From an uncultured Cryptobacterium sp. (GTDB lineage: Bacteria; Actinomycetota; Coriobacteriia; Coriobacteriales; Eggerthellaceae): DNA of 64,000 nt. Positions within the stretch are counted from its first letter, which is position 1. Every line of letters begins with the position of its first letter. The stretch covers positions 199,205-263,204 of the forward strand of contig CATYOF010000001.1 in the NCBI GenBank assembly GCA_958410215.1, written 5' to 3'. A model generated the notes under the pieces. That model saw only the letters and a list, made by a program, of their open reading frames with translations, did not search any database and had not been told where the DNA came from. This document shows positions 16,108 to 24,829 of the stretch, one piece after another. Made by a program: the position numbers and the translations under genes.

Positions 16108-17295
16108 TTACGTAAATGATTCGGTGCGTTTTTCGTCTTCAAGAACCAACTTCATGGCTGCTATAGCACATTCAAGCATAGAATCATCGGGTTCGTTAGT
16201 GGTTAGACGCTGCATTTGCATACCAGGCCACAATACCACTTTTACTAGCGCATTTTCTGGGTGGGATCCTGCCCACTTAACGGTAATTTCATAAGAAATA
16301 CCCGCAATTATAGGAAGAAAAACAATGCGAACCAAAATAAGTAGCACAAAGGCTGCGGGACCTGTTATGCCAAATGCCGCAAGCAAGCCATCTAAAGGCA
16401 ACACAGTATATACCACAATAGCAATAAGCATAACCATGATAAGAAACGCTGTTCCGCAACGAACGTGAAGACGGGGGAATTGCCGCGCATTTTCCGGTGT
16501 TAGGTCAAGCCCATGTTCGAAACAATGAATAGTTTTATGTTCTGCCCCATGATAAGAAAACATACGCTTAATATCGGGCATGCGTCCAATAAGCCACACG
16601 TAGAAGATAAATATCGCAACGCGTACCACGCCGTCAATAAGATTCCACGTCAGAGGGTTCTGTTCGTAATTACCAATAAGAAGATTCGATATAAACGCAG
16701 GAAGCAAAATAAAAAGCGCAGCCGCTAACACCACGCCCAGCACCATAGCTAGGGTCATTTCCGTTTTGCTTAAGATACCTTCGTCTTCTTCTTGATCTTC
16801 CTCTTTGTCTTCTTCAGCTCCCGCATTCGCATTAGCGCCTGCATCTTTTTTGAAGGCTCCATTTTCCTTGTTTTGCTCTGTAACCTTGCCTTCTTCTGGG
16901 TTCCCGGTATCTTTGCTCTTATTACTTTTAGAAGTTTCAGGCTCTCTGCGACTAACTTCGGCAGCAACCGTCGCCTCATCCTCTTCTTCATCGTCATAGG
17001 CTTTGTTGGCAGCAATTTCTAGTGCCTTAAACCCTAACGCCAACGAATCTACCAAAGCTACGCAGCCACGAACCAGCGGCCACGAAAACCATGCGGGACG
17101 ATTCCCCTTTTTAGAAAGCGGATACCTCTGCGCAAACAAACCTCCATCGGGTTCGCGCACGCCAACTGCCCAGCAGTTTTTTCCGCGCATCATAACGCCC
17201 TCTATAAGCGCTTGACCCCCAATGTGCGTTTTGTTGGGGCCATCTTCGCTAAAAGCACGTTGTAGGTCGCTTCGATGAGAAGTTGTAGTACCCAA
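16108..17295 (-). CDS. DUF1385 (YqhQ-like) membrane protein with acidic insert
   Basis: A 395-residue integral membrane protein. The N-terminal IGGQALIEGVMMRGKN is the family hallmark, followed by WPLVRGCVALVDSLALGFKAL. A ~75-residue insert (about 103-175) of Asp/Glu/Lys/Asn/Ala follows. Then come membrane helices (LAMVLGVVLAAALFILLPAF, VAIFIFYVWLIG) and the conserved MFSYHGAEHKTIHCFEHG and RFPRLHVRCGTAFLIMV segments. Function is unknown; in Bacillus the homologue affects cell division phenotypes. Translation probably starts at TTG 17295, with AAGGCGG ten bases upstream and the thyX stop 13 bases upstream, so it is coupled to thyX. Confidence 0.85.
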   Translation of the reverse strand: MGTTTSHRSDLQRAFSEDGPNKTHIGGQALIEGVMMRGKNCWAVGVREPDGGLFAQRYPLSKKGNRPAWFSWPLVRGCVALVDSLALGFKALEIAANKAYDDEEEDEATVAAEVSRREPETSKSNKSKDTGNPEEGKVTEQNKENGAFKKDAGANANAGAEEDKEEDQEEDEGILSKTEMTLAMVLGVVLAAALFILLPAFISNLLIGNYEQNPLTWNLIDGVVRVAIFIFYVWLIGRMPDIKRMFSYHGAEHKTIHCFEHGLDLTPENARQFPRLHVRCGTAFLIMVMLIAIVVYTVLPLDGLLAAFGITGPAAFVLLILVRIVFLPIIAGISYEITVKWAGSHPENALVKVVLWPGMQMQRLTTNEPDDSMLECAIAAMKLVLEDEKRTESFT

Positions 17296-17308
17296 CGATA
17301 ATTCCGCC

Positions 17309-17989
17309 TTAGTCGCGAACCACCGCAGGATAAGGGTTTCCGCACGTCATTTTTCCTTCGGGGCAATTTCCACGAACACAAGGAGCACCCGCATCCATAA
17401 AGATATAAGGAGCAGTAGGTTTTACCAATTCAAGCATCTTATGCGCAAGCTCGCGAATTTCCCACTGCGCACGATTGCAACAACGCAAACTAAAGAAATG
17501 AAGAAGCTCGCGAATGTTCATAGTAATAACGATTTTAGTCTCTGCCGCATTGGGCAACAGATAACGAGCATCTTCGGCTGGAATTCCCATATCTAACAGC
17601 TTTTGATAGCCTTCAATAACCGCTTCAATAGCTTCATCAAACACTGCTTCAGCTTCTTTGTTTTCTTCCACGGTATGAGGCTTTACCGTTTCAACGCCCT
17701 TGGTGAACTTTACATAACGCTGAGACTGCTGATTAAAGCTCGCCAAGCGATGACGAACCAACTGGTGCGTTAAAGCACGCGATACCCCATCGACCGCAAA
17801 GGTATAGCTCACATGCTCCAGAGTGGAAAAATGGCCCGATTTCATAATGGTAGAAAGAACACTTTGTACTCGCTCAGGTGGCATAGTTTCCATAAGTTCT
17901 TTTGCGCCAACAGGAGCGTAGCAAAGACGTGCCGCTGTTGCTACCGCGCGTTCGGGGTTTTCAGGATATTGTAAAAGCTCTACATTCAT
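17309..17989 (-). CDS. thyX: Flavin-dependent thymidylate synthase
   Basis: A 226-residue enzyme making dTMP from dUMP with FAD, NADPH and methylene-THF. The signature RHRLASFNQQSQRY matches the ThyX motif RHRxxSxxxxSxR, and SGHFSTLEHVSYTFAV and RCCNRAQWEIR are further conserved blocks. The frame is open 34 codons upstream, but the ATG at 17989 has AGGAAG at eight bases and begins the family's N-terminus. A classical thyA is not seen in this window; Tmk, encoded 7 kb away, uses its product. Confidence 0.95.
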   Translation of the reverse strand: MNVELLQYPENPERAVATAARLCYAPVGAKELMETMPPERVQSVLSTIMKSGHFSTLEHVSYTFAVDGVSRALTHQLVRHRLASFNQQSQRYVKFTKGVETVKPHTVEENKEAEAVFDEAIEAVIEGYQKLLDMGIPAEDARYLLPNAAETKIVITMNIRELLHFFSLRCCNRAQWEIRELAHKMLELVKPTAPYIFMDAGAPCVRGNCPEGKMTCGNPYPAVVRD

Positions 17990-18027
17990 GCAAGGCTTCC
18001 TTTCTATTCTTCTTGCGCCATAATAGC

Positions 18028-18067
18028 CAAGAATGAAACAGCCCCTGCCGGCAATATCCAGCAGGGG
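18028..18067 (-). terminator. Hairpin after the flavin reductase-rubredoxin gene
   Basis: CCCCTGC and GCAGGGG (18067-18061 and 18048-18042, minus strand) form a 7-bp GC-rich stem with a 12-nt loop, followed by CTGTTTCATTCTT. The U-tract is weak. It also lies just before thyX, so it insulates that gene. Confidence 0.5.
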
Positions 18068-18119
18068 ACAAAAATACCATCGATACGGCAATTATCGCAT
18101 AGGGTAAAAATAGTACGTA

Positions 18120-18806
18120 TTACAGCTCAATACGTTCAAATAGTTCGCGACCAACACCACATACCGGACAAGTGAAATCATCAGGCAATTCGTCAACGTA
18201 TTCGATGTGACCACAAATTTTGCAACGCCACGCAATTTTGGGTTTTGCCTCTTCCTGTGCCTCTTCACCTGCCGAAGCAGCATCTGCGCTCGCATCGTCG
18301 CCTTCGTTGTAGCTTGAAGCCTTGGGAGGAGTTTTGCCGCCTTTTACCTGATGATAATAGGCATATGTCATAGGCGCATCACCCGCAACAGGCTCGGCCG
18401 CAACCACTTCACCAATAAACAAAATATGACTGCCCAAATCAATTTCTTGCGTAACTTTTACCGAAAAATGAGCGCATGATGACTGCGTTACATATTCGAT
18501 ATCCTGTTCAGAAGTTGCCGTTTCAAAATTAGAGAATTTATCAACTTCAACACTTGAATGAAAACCAAACTTTCCGATTAATTCCATCGAAGCAGATTCA
18601 TTCATAACCGCAACTTCATAAGCGCCCGTTTCATGAATACCCTGTGATGTGTAGTTTTCTTTATTCACCGCAACGCTAACCTGCGCGGGTTTAGAGGTTA
18701 CCTGAGCAAACGTATTCACTACACAGCCAACCGACTTACCATCTTTTTTGGAAGAAATAATATAGAGTCCATAGGACAAATTGCGAAATGCTTTGGTATC
18801 AATCAT
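18120..18806 (-). CDS. Flavin reductase domain fused to rubredoxin
   Basis: A 228-residue two-part protein. Residues 1-~155 are a flavin reductase-like FMN-binding split barrel (KAFRNLSYGLYIISSKKDG, CVVNTFAQVTSKPAQVSVAVNK). After a linker rich in Ala/Glu/Asp comes a compact rubredoxin, WRCKICGHIEYVDELPDD-FTCPVCGVG, whose two CxxC pairs bind one iron. Electrons would pass between the FMN and the rubredoxin iron inside one chain. Comparable fusions occur in anaerobes in oxygen or peroxide defence. The ATG at 18806 (box AAAGGAA, 8 bases) is preferred over an upstream in-frame ATG. It is probably a single-gene unit between two hairpins. Confidence 0.88.
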   Translation of the reverse strand: MIDTKAFRNLSYGLYIISSKKDGKSVGCVVNTFAQVTSKPAQVSVAVNKENYTSQGIHETGAYEVAVMNESASMELIGKFGFHSSVEVDKFSNFETATSEQDIEYVTQSSCAHFSVKVTQEIDLGSHILFIGEVVAAEPVAGDAPMTYAYYHQVKGGKTPPKASSYNEGDDASADAASAGEEAQEEAKPKIAWRCKICGHIEYVDELPDDFTCPVCGVGRELFERIEL

Positions 18807-18850
18807 GAGTGTTTCCTTTCTTTCTCGCACTCACTAACACGTTTTCATCC

Positions 18851-18886
18851 TACAAGAAAAGGCGCCCACATGCGCGGACGCCTTCC
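18851..18886 (-). terminator. Terminator after rpmE
   Basis: Minus-strand AAGGCG...CGCCTT with an extended inner GC stem (18884-18859), followed by TTCTTGT. It lies between the rpmE stop at 18952 and the next gene's start at 18806. Confidence 0.65.
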
Positions 18887-18951
18887 TATAAAACCCAAAA
18901 AGTTGTGAATAAAACTTATACGGTACTGACGTAATCCCGTTTGGTAAGTAT

Positions 18952-19416
18952 TTATTCAGCAGCGGTTTCAGTTGCTTCTGCGGTTGCTTCCTCAGCTGCA
19001 GCTTCAGCAGCTTCTTCGGCAGCTTCTTCGGCGGTTGCCTCTGCAGCTTCAGCAGCCTTAGCAGCTTCAGCTTCAGCCTTCTTTGCATATTCAGCAGCAC
19101 GAGCAGCCTTAGCAGCAGCCTTTGCTTCACGCTCTGCCTTCTTTGCTGCTTCTGCCTCAGCAGCCTTTGCAGCCTTAGCAGCCTTCTTTTCAGCTTCGCG
19201 AGCAGCAACAGCCTCGGTTGCAGAACCGAACTTGTTAGCAAAGCGCTGTACGCGTCCACCGGAGTCAATAAGCTTCTGAGTGCCGGTGAAGAATGGGTGG
19301 CAAGCATTGCAGATGTCAACACGAATTTCAGACTTGGTAGAACGAGTCTGGAAGGTGTTACCGCAGGTGCACGTTACGGTGCAGTCAACGTATTCGGGAT
19401 GGATATCTTTTTTCAT
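18952..19416 (-). CDS. rpmE: 50S ribosomal protein L31 with Ala/Glu/Lys-rich extension
   Basis: A 154-residue protein. Residues 1-~70 are a zinc-type L31 (MKKDIHPEYVDCTVTCTCG, VDICNACHPFFTG, RVQRFANKFG) with the four-cysteine set CxxxCxC and CxxC. Residues ~70-154 are an added Ala/Glu/Lys-rich segment, first positively charged (AAREAEKKAAKAAKAA) and then acidic (EAAEEAAEAAAEEATAE), probably a long helix or coiled coil. L31 normally has 66-90 residues. The ATG at 19416 has AAGGAG nine bases upstream; an earlier frame opening is not family-like. L31 bridges the 30S head and 50S central protuberance; the tail could project from that bridge. Confidence 0.93.
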   Translation of the reverse strand: MKKDIHPEYVDCTVTCTCGNTFQTRSTKSEIRVDICNACHPFFTGTQKLIDSGGRVQRFANKFGSATEAVAAREAEKKAAKAAKAAEAEAAKKAEREAKAAAKAARAAEYAKKAEAEAAKAAEAAEATAEEAAEEAAEAAAEEATAEATETAAE

Positions 19417-19574
19417 TGGTTCTCCTTCGTATGCCTTGGTTTCCGACCAAGGCGAGACAAGCTTTTCTATTGTAGCACGCAATTGTGTGTGTGCAAGAAT
19501 TTTAAGGGTTATACAGAGCCGAAATTCATAGTTGCTCTATATTCGCGAACCTGCCGAAGCCTTTTTCGCCAGCC

Positions 19575-21041
19575 TTATTCTTTTGGCATTTGCCTGGTAA
19601 GGCCATGGTTGGGATAAGCAAACCATGCCACCACCAACGAAGCAACAATACAAATAAGTACACACATAATGGTGGTGGAAAATCCTGCTAAATCGTTCAC
19701 TACGCCCCATACAGCAGAAGCAACACCAATACCAATATCATTCGCAAGCAAAAACAACGCATTAGCTGCACCCCATCGCTCTGGAGGCGTGTTTTTAACC
19801 GCAACTGCCTGGTTAAGCGGATTTGCGATACCTAAGCACAAACCATAAGGAACGCCAGCAGCGTAAAACAGTGCTTCGTTGTGGGCGCCAAAGTAGGTCA
19901 TCACAAAGCCAACAATCCCACACAACACTGCACCAGTCATGATTTTAATGGGAGCAACCCTGTCCATAAACGCCCTGGAAGCAAGACGTACCACAATCAT
20001 AGCGACCGCCGATATAGTGTAAAACAATCCTGCATTGGCGTAACCAAGCGATGTACCATAAAGCCCCATGAAGAAAATGCCAAAACCAAACGCAGGACTC
20101 AGTACCAACATAGGCAGCATGCCCGGCAAAGCGCGCAGCTCGAAAAAGCGATGTAGGAAACTTTCTTTCCTTCGTGTACACTCATTCGGTTCGTTTTCTG
20201 CGCGCGAAACATCCGAAGTTTCTCGTACCTGTCTAGTTTCCTCTCGGTCAGATTCTGCCTGCTTGCCATGCATCAATCCCGGTTGATCGTCCACCGAGTC
20301 CGTACAGCTTTTAACTTGGTTTTCAGCTTCCTTTTTCGTACGACCAGCCTCCACCTGCTTGGCCTCCGTTTTCTCAGCTTTCGCCCGCTTAGCCTCCATG
20401 CGTAACCTATAGGTGGATGTTTCGGGAAGGCGCTTTAAATTCTTTTCATAACGACAAAACAAGGTAAAAACAAGAGCAAGCGCCGCCATAGCGGAAAGCC
20501 CTAAATATAGGTTTTCAGGCGGATTGGTGTTCACCAAAAAAAGAGCGAGCGCTGGTCCCATAGACATAGCCAATGCCTGACCAAGCCCGTAATAACCCAC
20601 TCCTTCACCTAAGCGCGAAAGTGGCAATACATCTGATGCCGCAGTAGCCGCCGCAGTGGTTGCAGCCGAAAATCCAATACCCTGCAGAATGCGACAAAAC
20701 GAAAACACCGTAATATCCGAAATAAATACGGGCAAAACGGTTCCCACAAACATAAAAATGGTGCCGCCCAGCATTACTATTACACGACCCGCACTATCAA
20801 TTAACGGTCCGCACGCAATACGAGTAATTCCCGCCGCCGCTGAAAACACTGCAGCCAATATGCCGGCTAGCGTAGCGCCTTGCCCGAGGTGATCCAAATA
20901 CACCGAAGTACCCGAGTTAAGCCCCTGTCCCACCATGAAACTGCAGAGGGTCATGATAATTATGAATATAAAAAGTGGGGTCCAAAGCTTTTCTTGAGAC
21001 CTTTCTTTCTGGCTTTCTGTTGTCCTGGCCGACTCCGCCAC
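19575..21041 (-). CDS. MFS transporter with large charged central loop
   Basis: A 488-residue major facilitator superfamily permease. Twelve-helix architecture is apparent: six hydrophobic segments before ~190 and six after ~300. Between them is a ~100-residue cytoplasmic loop rich in Lys/Glu/Arg/Gln. The MFS loop 2-3 motif is recognisable (GITRIACGPLIDSAGR), as is its second-half counterpart (VVRLASRAFMDRVAP). The substrate cannot be told; the overall pattern resembles drug or small-metabolite exporters. The start is GTG at 21041 (box AGGAAG). It is downstream of metG beyond a terminator, so probably separately expressed. Confidence 0.85.
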   Translation of the reverse strand: MAESARTTESQKERSQEKLWTPLFIFIIIMTLCSFMVGQGLNSGTSVYLDHLGQGATLAGILAAVFSAAAGITRIACGPLIDSAGRVIVMLGGTIFMFVGTVLPVFISDITVFSFCRILQGIGFSAATTAAATAASDVLPLSRLGEGVGYYGLGQALAMSMGPALALFLVNTNPPENLYLGLSAMAALALVFTLFCRYEKNLKRLPETSTYRLRMEAKRAKAEKTEAKQVEAGRTKKEAENQVKSCTDSVDDQPGLMHGKQAESDREETRQVRETSDVSRAENEPNECTRRKESFLHRFFELRALPGMLPMLVLSPAFGFGIFFMGLYGTSLGYANAGLFYTISAVAMIVVRLASRAFMDRVAPIKIMTGAVLCGIVGFVMTYFGAHNEALFYAAGVPYGLCLGIANPLNQAVAVKNTPPERWGAANALFLLANDIGIGVASAVWGVVNDLAGFSTTIMCVLICIVASLVVAWFAYPNHGLTRQMPKE

Positions 21042-21122
21042 GAACTCACTTCCTATCTATTTAACTGTATGACCTGCGTTCTGATATATAGGTTCAATAT
21101 AATTAACTTAGCCCATTTCAAC

Positions 21123-21164
21123 CCAAAAGAAAACGGCACTGTCTGAAACAGAACGAGTGCCGTT
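21123..21164 (-). terminator. Terminator after metG
   Basis: Perfect 9-bp stem AACGGCACT (21164-21156, minus strand) with AGTGCCGTT (21140-21132), followed by TTCTTTTGG. It starts 39 bases past the metG stop. Confidence 0.85.
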
Positions 21165-21203
21165 AATAAAAAATATAAATAAGTAAGCTAAGCGTTTTCT
21201 CAG

Positions 21204-23270
21204 CTATTTCTTCAACTGAGATTCATGGAACTTAAAGAAGTCGGTGCGCGGAGGCAATTCGCAAACCTTATGACGAGCATCGTCAAGTTCATTTGCACTG
21301 CACAGCTCTTCCATACTGTCAAAGTCATAATTCCAGCTAAAGAAATCATCAAACTCAAAGTTTAGGTAATCGCAAATCTTTTCGGTGCCTTTTGGAACAA
21401 CCGGATGCATTAAAAGCGTTGCAATACGCAGTAAATAGAACGAATCTACCAGTACCTGACGACGCGCTTGATCGCGTTCTTCAGCTGGCAAATCTTCATT
21501 TTCTGCACTACGAATACCGCTTGACCAATACTTGTTGGCATAACGAATAAATTCGTCCATCAACGCCATAACTGAATGCAAATCCACTCGATACATGCAG
21601 TCTTCATAAGTAAGCATAGTTTTCTTCGCGCGCCTTAGCACCTCGGTCGAAACGGAGCCTAAAGGCATATAGCCATCGAAGTTCTTCTGCGCTTCATAGA
21701 AACAGCTTCGTGCCAAGCGATTAAATACCTTCGTCAGCAAAGCGCCTTCCTTTAAAGCAGGGTCTGCCACGCGAGGATCTTCACGCTTTACAGGATCAGG
21801 GTCAAACACTTTAGGCTTAAATCCTACCGAACGCTGATCAAGCGCCAATGCCAAGAAGTGCGCACGCAGCTGCTCGGAAGTGTAGTAATTCAGTAACTCA
21901 TCAGCAGTTGGTGGCTTAATCTCGCTTGAAGAAGACGCCTTCTTATCGCCAAACAAAATATGATGGTTTGCAATAAGTTTCGTTTGTTGCAATTCGCCCT
22001 GAGGGGCGTTAGCAACAGGTGTATCGGTATGCTGCATAGCCGCAAACAGCGCAGGCTGCGCAACACCATAGAAGTACAAATTATCCTGTCCAATAAACTG
22101 GTATACACACGATTCCTTGTCGCACCAGAAGCTACGCCATTCACTACGTGCAAGACCACGATTATCGTTACGTGCCATCGTAAAGGAAATAGGAGCCCAT
22201 AAGCTTTCAGGCCAACACCAAGCCGTTAGACCTTCAGCCCCTTCAATAACGGGTACCGGAACACCCCATTCCACATTACCGGAAATGCGAAAAGGAACCA
22301 GTGCTTTGCCCGTGCGGAAGCGAATACCTGCATCAGTAAGCACCGTGCGCGCCAAGTCGCGATCGGCAATTGTTTTAAATTCAATCTCAAAGCTTTGCTT
22401 GCCTTTTTCCGCATCGCGATAGGTGTGTTCAGGCAGATTATCGGCAATTTCCTTGTAGGAATCAAAAAGCTCTACCTTGATGTAAATGATAGGCGGAACC
22501 AAAAATTCCTTAATGGTTTTAGTTACTACGGGGCGAATTTGAGGATCGTTTTCCATTTCCGTCACATAGTCACGTACCACCTGCGCAAAGCCCGGCAAAT
22601 CGAAATACCAGTTTTTTACCTCGCGCATTTCAGGAACCGTATCAGAAACTGAAGATACCGGCTTAATTAAATCAACCGGATCGTACTGATGACCCAAATC
22701 ACACTCATCAGCGTATGCCTTTTCGCTCTTACAGCCCTGAACAGGACAATGACCCACTACCTGACGACCGTTCAAAAACATATCTTCTTTGGTGTCATAG
22801 AACTGCAAGGTGCTTTCAAGATGCAGATAACCCTTGTCGTAGAGACGCTGCACAAACGTATTCGTTACCGTTTTATGCACTTCTCCACAGTGGCCAAGTC
22901 CACTACCTTCGTACACATCCAAACTAATATCGTAAGCATCTAAGGTTGCTTTTTGCGCATCATGATTGCGCCGAACATAGTCTTCAATGGTGCCTTTAAA
23001 GGTGCCTGCCTCAACTTCCTTGCGATACCCCTCTTCAATAGGAGAACCAAAGCAGTCAGTACCAGAAACGAAGCACACGTTTTCCTTGCCGATACGATCA
23101 CGCAAGAAACGCGCATAGCAGTCTGCCGGAACAAAAACACCGCCAACATGGCCAAAGTGAAGCGCCTTATTACCATAAGGCATACCCGCCGTTACTACGG
23201 CGCGCTTGGGCCACACAATAGGTGGCATGTCTTTAGACTTTGCTGCTTTATTGTCTGCCTTATCTGCCAT
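21204..23270 (-). CDS. metG: Methionyl-tRNA synthetase with divergent KMSKS loop
   Basis: A 688-residue class I aminoacyl-tRNA synthetase. The nucleotide site reads AGMPYGNKALHFGHVGG, with HFGH at residues 38-41. A Cys-rich zinc knuckle (CPVQGCKSEKAYADECDLGH) sits at the expected place, and a long anticodon-binding domain follows. The second signature, normally KMSKS, reads KKASSSS near residue 444, retaining Lys and some Ser only. There is no C-terminal tRNA-binding EMAP domain. The ATG at 23270 has AAGGTGA at some distance. The enzyme should charge both initiator and elongator tRNA-Met unless a second copy exists elsewhere. Confidence 0.88.
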   Translation of the reverse strand: MADKADNKAAKSKDMPPIVWPKRAVVTAGMPYGNKALHFGHVGGVFVPADCYARFLRDRIGKENVCFVSGTDCFGSPIEEGYRKEVEAGTFKGTIEDYVRRNHDAQKATLDAYDISLDVYEGSGLGHCGEVHKTVTNTFVQRLYDKGYLHLESTLQFYDTKEDMFLNGRQVVGHCPVQGCKSEKAYADECDLGHQYDPVDLIKPVSSVSDTVPEMREVKNWYFDLPGFAQVVRDYVTEMENDPQIRPVVTKTIKEFLVPPIIYIKVELFDSYKEIADNLPEHTYRDAEKGKQSFEIEFKTIADRDLARTVLTDAGIRFRTGKALVPFRISGNVEWGVPVPVIEGAEGLTAWCWPESLWAPISFTMARNDNRGLARSEWRSFWCDKESCVYQFIGQDNLYFYGVAQPALFAAMQHTDTPVANAPQGELQQTKLIANHHILFGDKKASSSSEIKPPTADELLNYYTSEQLRAHFLALALDQRSVGFKPKVFDPDPVKREDPRVADPALKEGALLTKVFNRLARSCFYEAQKNFDGYMPLGSVSTEVLRRAKKTMLTYEDCMYRVDLHSVMALMDEFIRYANKYWSSGIRSAENEDLPAEERDQARRQVLVDSFYLLRIATLLMHPVVPKGTEKICDYLNFEFDDFFSWNYDFDSMEELCSANELDDARHKVCELPPRTDFFKFHESQLKK

Positions 23271-23411
23271 TGTGGTATGTATTCACCTTACCTACTACTA
23301 TCTCAATGTTACGTTTAATCGGTATGCTTTAGTTAAAACACCCCATTATCCGTTGCGTCTCATCATTATTTCACAGTTTATCTAAACGAAATACCTAAAC
23401 GAATCGCCTTA

Positions 23412-24695
23412 TTATTGTTGCGTTGCTGTTGAACCCGCATCAAGTTCTTTTAAGGCCTGTGCCAATTCTTCCGTAGTTACTCCGTCAGTTTTCGACATTA
23501 AATCTAGTAGAAGATCCAAATCATCAGAAGAAGAGGTATCCAAAGTAACCGTAGCTGTAGTTGAAGATCCCGCTAATTCTGCTGCCTTCTTAACCGCATC
23601 TTCCTGCGTACCAATTTCATCTGCAAGTCCATTTTCTACCGCATCAAGGCCAGTAAACGTGAGGCCCGTTGCAAGCTTTCGAACCTCATCGCTAGACATT
23701 CCTCTGCCTTCGGCAACATTTTCAATAAACGTTTCGTTTATCTGGTCAATTTGCGCCTGATAGTACTCGCGTTCTTCATCCGTTAAGCCACGATTGCCGT
23801 AGGTGGAATCTTTGCTTGGCGCGGACGTAATATCCTCGGTAGTAATACCGAGCATTTCCATCAAACCAGAATAATCCATAAACTGCATAGCAGTGCCAAT
23901 AGCACCAATAGAAGTGGTTTTAGCGGTATAGATATAGTCTGCCTGACTTGAGATTTCATAAGCCGCACTTGCATTGGTTGCCGCACTAGAAACTACCACT
24001 GGTTTGCCGGTAGTTTCTTTGAATTCCCGCAGGTATTCGGTCATTTCTTCCCCTGCGGTAGCAGTACCGCCGCCTGAATTTACCCGCAACACAACCGCTT
24101 TAATGTAGGAATTATTAGCCGCTATGTCCAATTGTTCCTTCAAACCTTCGGGGCTTGAAGTGGTGCCATCATATTGAATAGTTCCATCAATAGTAATAAT
24201 TGCCACGGCATCAGAGGTAAGTAAATCAGCATCACTTCCTACACTGGTGCCAGCAGAAGAAAAAGCGCTTGAGCACGACCACATGCCAAACATCATTACC
24301 ATTGCAAGCGCCACCACAATAACAATGCCTACAATCCAACCACGCGATTTGGTTGGTTTAGTTGAGGCGTATGCTGGATAACCCGTGCCGGGATTCGTCC
24401 CATAGTTGGAACAGTAATTTGTGCCACCGCTCGGAGCGAAACCTACGCCACCGTTCTGGTCGAAGCCCGCGCCATTATTCGAGGCAAAACCTGCACCATT
24501 ATTCACATCGTAACCTGCGCCATAGCCCGAACCATACCCTGCGTTGTAGCCTGCACCTGCTTGGGTAGGCGAGCCTAATGGCACCGTAGGGTTTGAATTA
24601 TTTTCTGAAGCCGCTTGAGTGGGTACACCTGCTGGCGGCACGGGCACCTGCGATTGAGACGATTGAGATTGAGGTTCATTTGGCTCTTGAGGCAT
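23412..24695 (-). CDS. sppA: Signal peptide peptidase SppA (S49), with Gly/Asn-rich N-terminus
   Basis: A 427-residue membrane serine peptidase that degrades cleaved signal peptides. Residues ~1-115 are a cytoplasmic low-complexity region with GYGAGY and NNGAGF-type units. One helix follows (WIVGIVIVVALAMVMMFGMW). The S49 domain comes next: AIITIDGTI, VVLRVNSGGGTATAGEEM, VVVSSAATNASAAYEISSQAD (with the nucleophile Ser region) and the TAKTTSIGAIG segment. It ends with a ~60-residue linker and Asp/Thr/Gln tail. Being single-domain, it would form an octameric ring like Bacillus SppA. It follows rho and its terminator. Confidence 0.9.
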   Translation of the reverse strand: MPQEPNEPQSQSSQSQVPVPPAGVPTQAASENNSNPTVPLGSPTQAGAGYNAGYGSGYGAGYDVNNGAGFASNNGAGFDQNGGVGFAPSGGTNYCSNYGTNPGTGYPAYASTKPTKSRGWIVGIVIVVALAMVMMFGMWSCSSAFSSAGTSVGSDADLLTSDAVAIITIDGTIQYDGTTSSPEGLKEQLDIAANNSYIKAVVLRVNSGGGTATAGEEMTEYLREFKETTGKPVVVSSAATNASAAYEISSQADYIYTAKTTSIGAIGTAMQFMDYSGLMEMLGITTEDITSAPSKDSTYGNRGLTDEEREYYQAQIDQINETFIENVAEGRGMSSDEVRKLATGLTFTGLDAVENGLADEIGTQEDAVKKAAELAGSSTTATVTLDTSSSDDLDLLLDLMSKTDGVTTEELAQALKELDAGSTATQQ

Positions 24696-24730
24696 AACTC
24701 CCCCTCATAAAGAATCTAAGCCAACTTAAG

Positions 24731-24752
24731 AACCCCGCCTTACGGCGAGGTT
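24731..24752 (-). terminator. Hairpin downstream of rho
   Basis: Minus-strand AACCTCGCC-GTAA-GGCGGGGTT, a 9-bp stem with a GNRA-like tetraloop, but only a weak T-run after it. It lies between the rho stop (24830) and the sppA start (24695). Confidence 0.5.
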
Positions 24753-24829
24753 CAAACATTTACACTCATTGCATTATAGGTAAAGATGGGCCTCGTTATC
24801 ACTTACCCATAGTACATACAGAACTTAGA

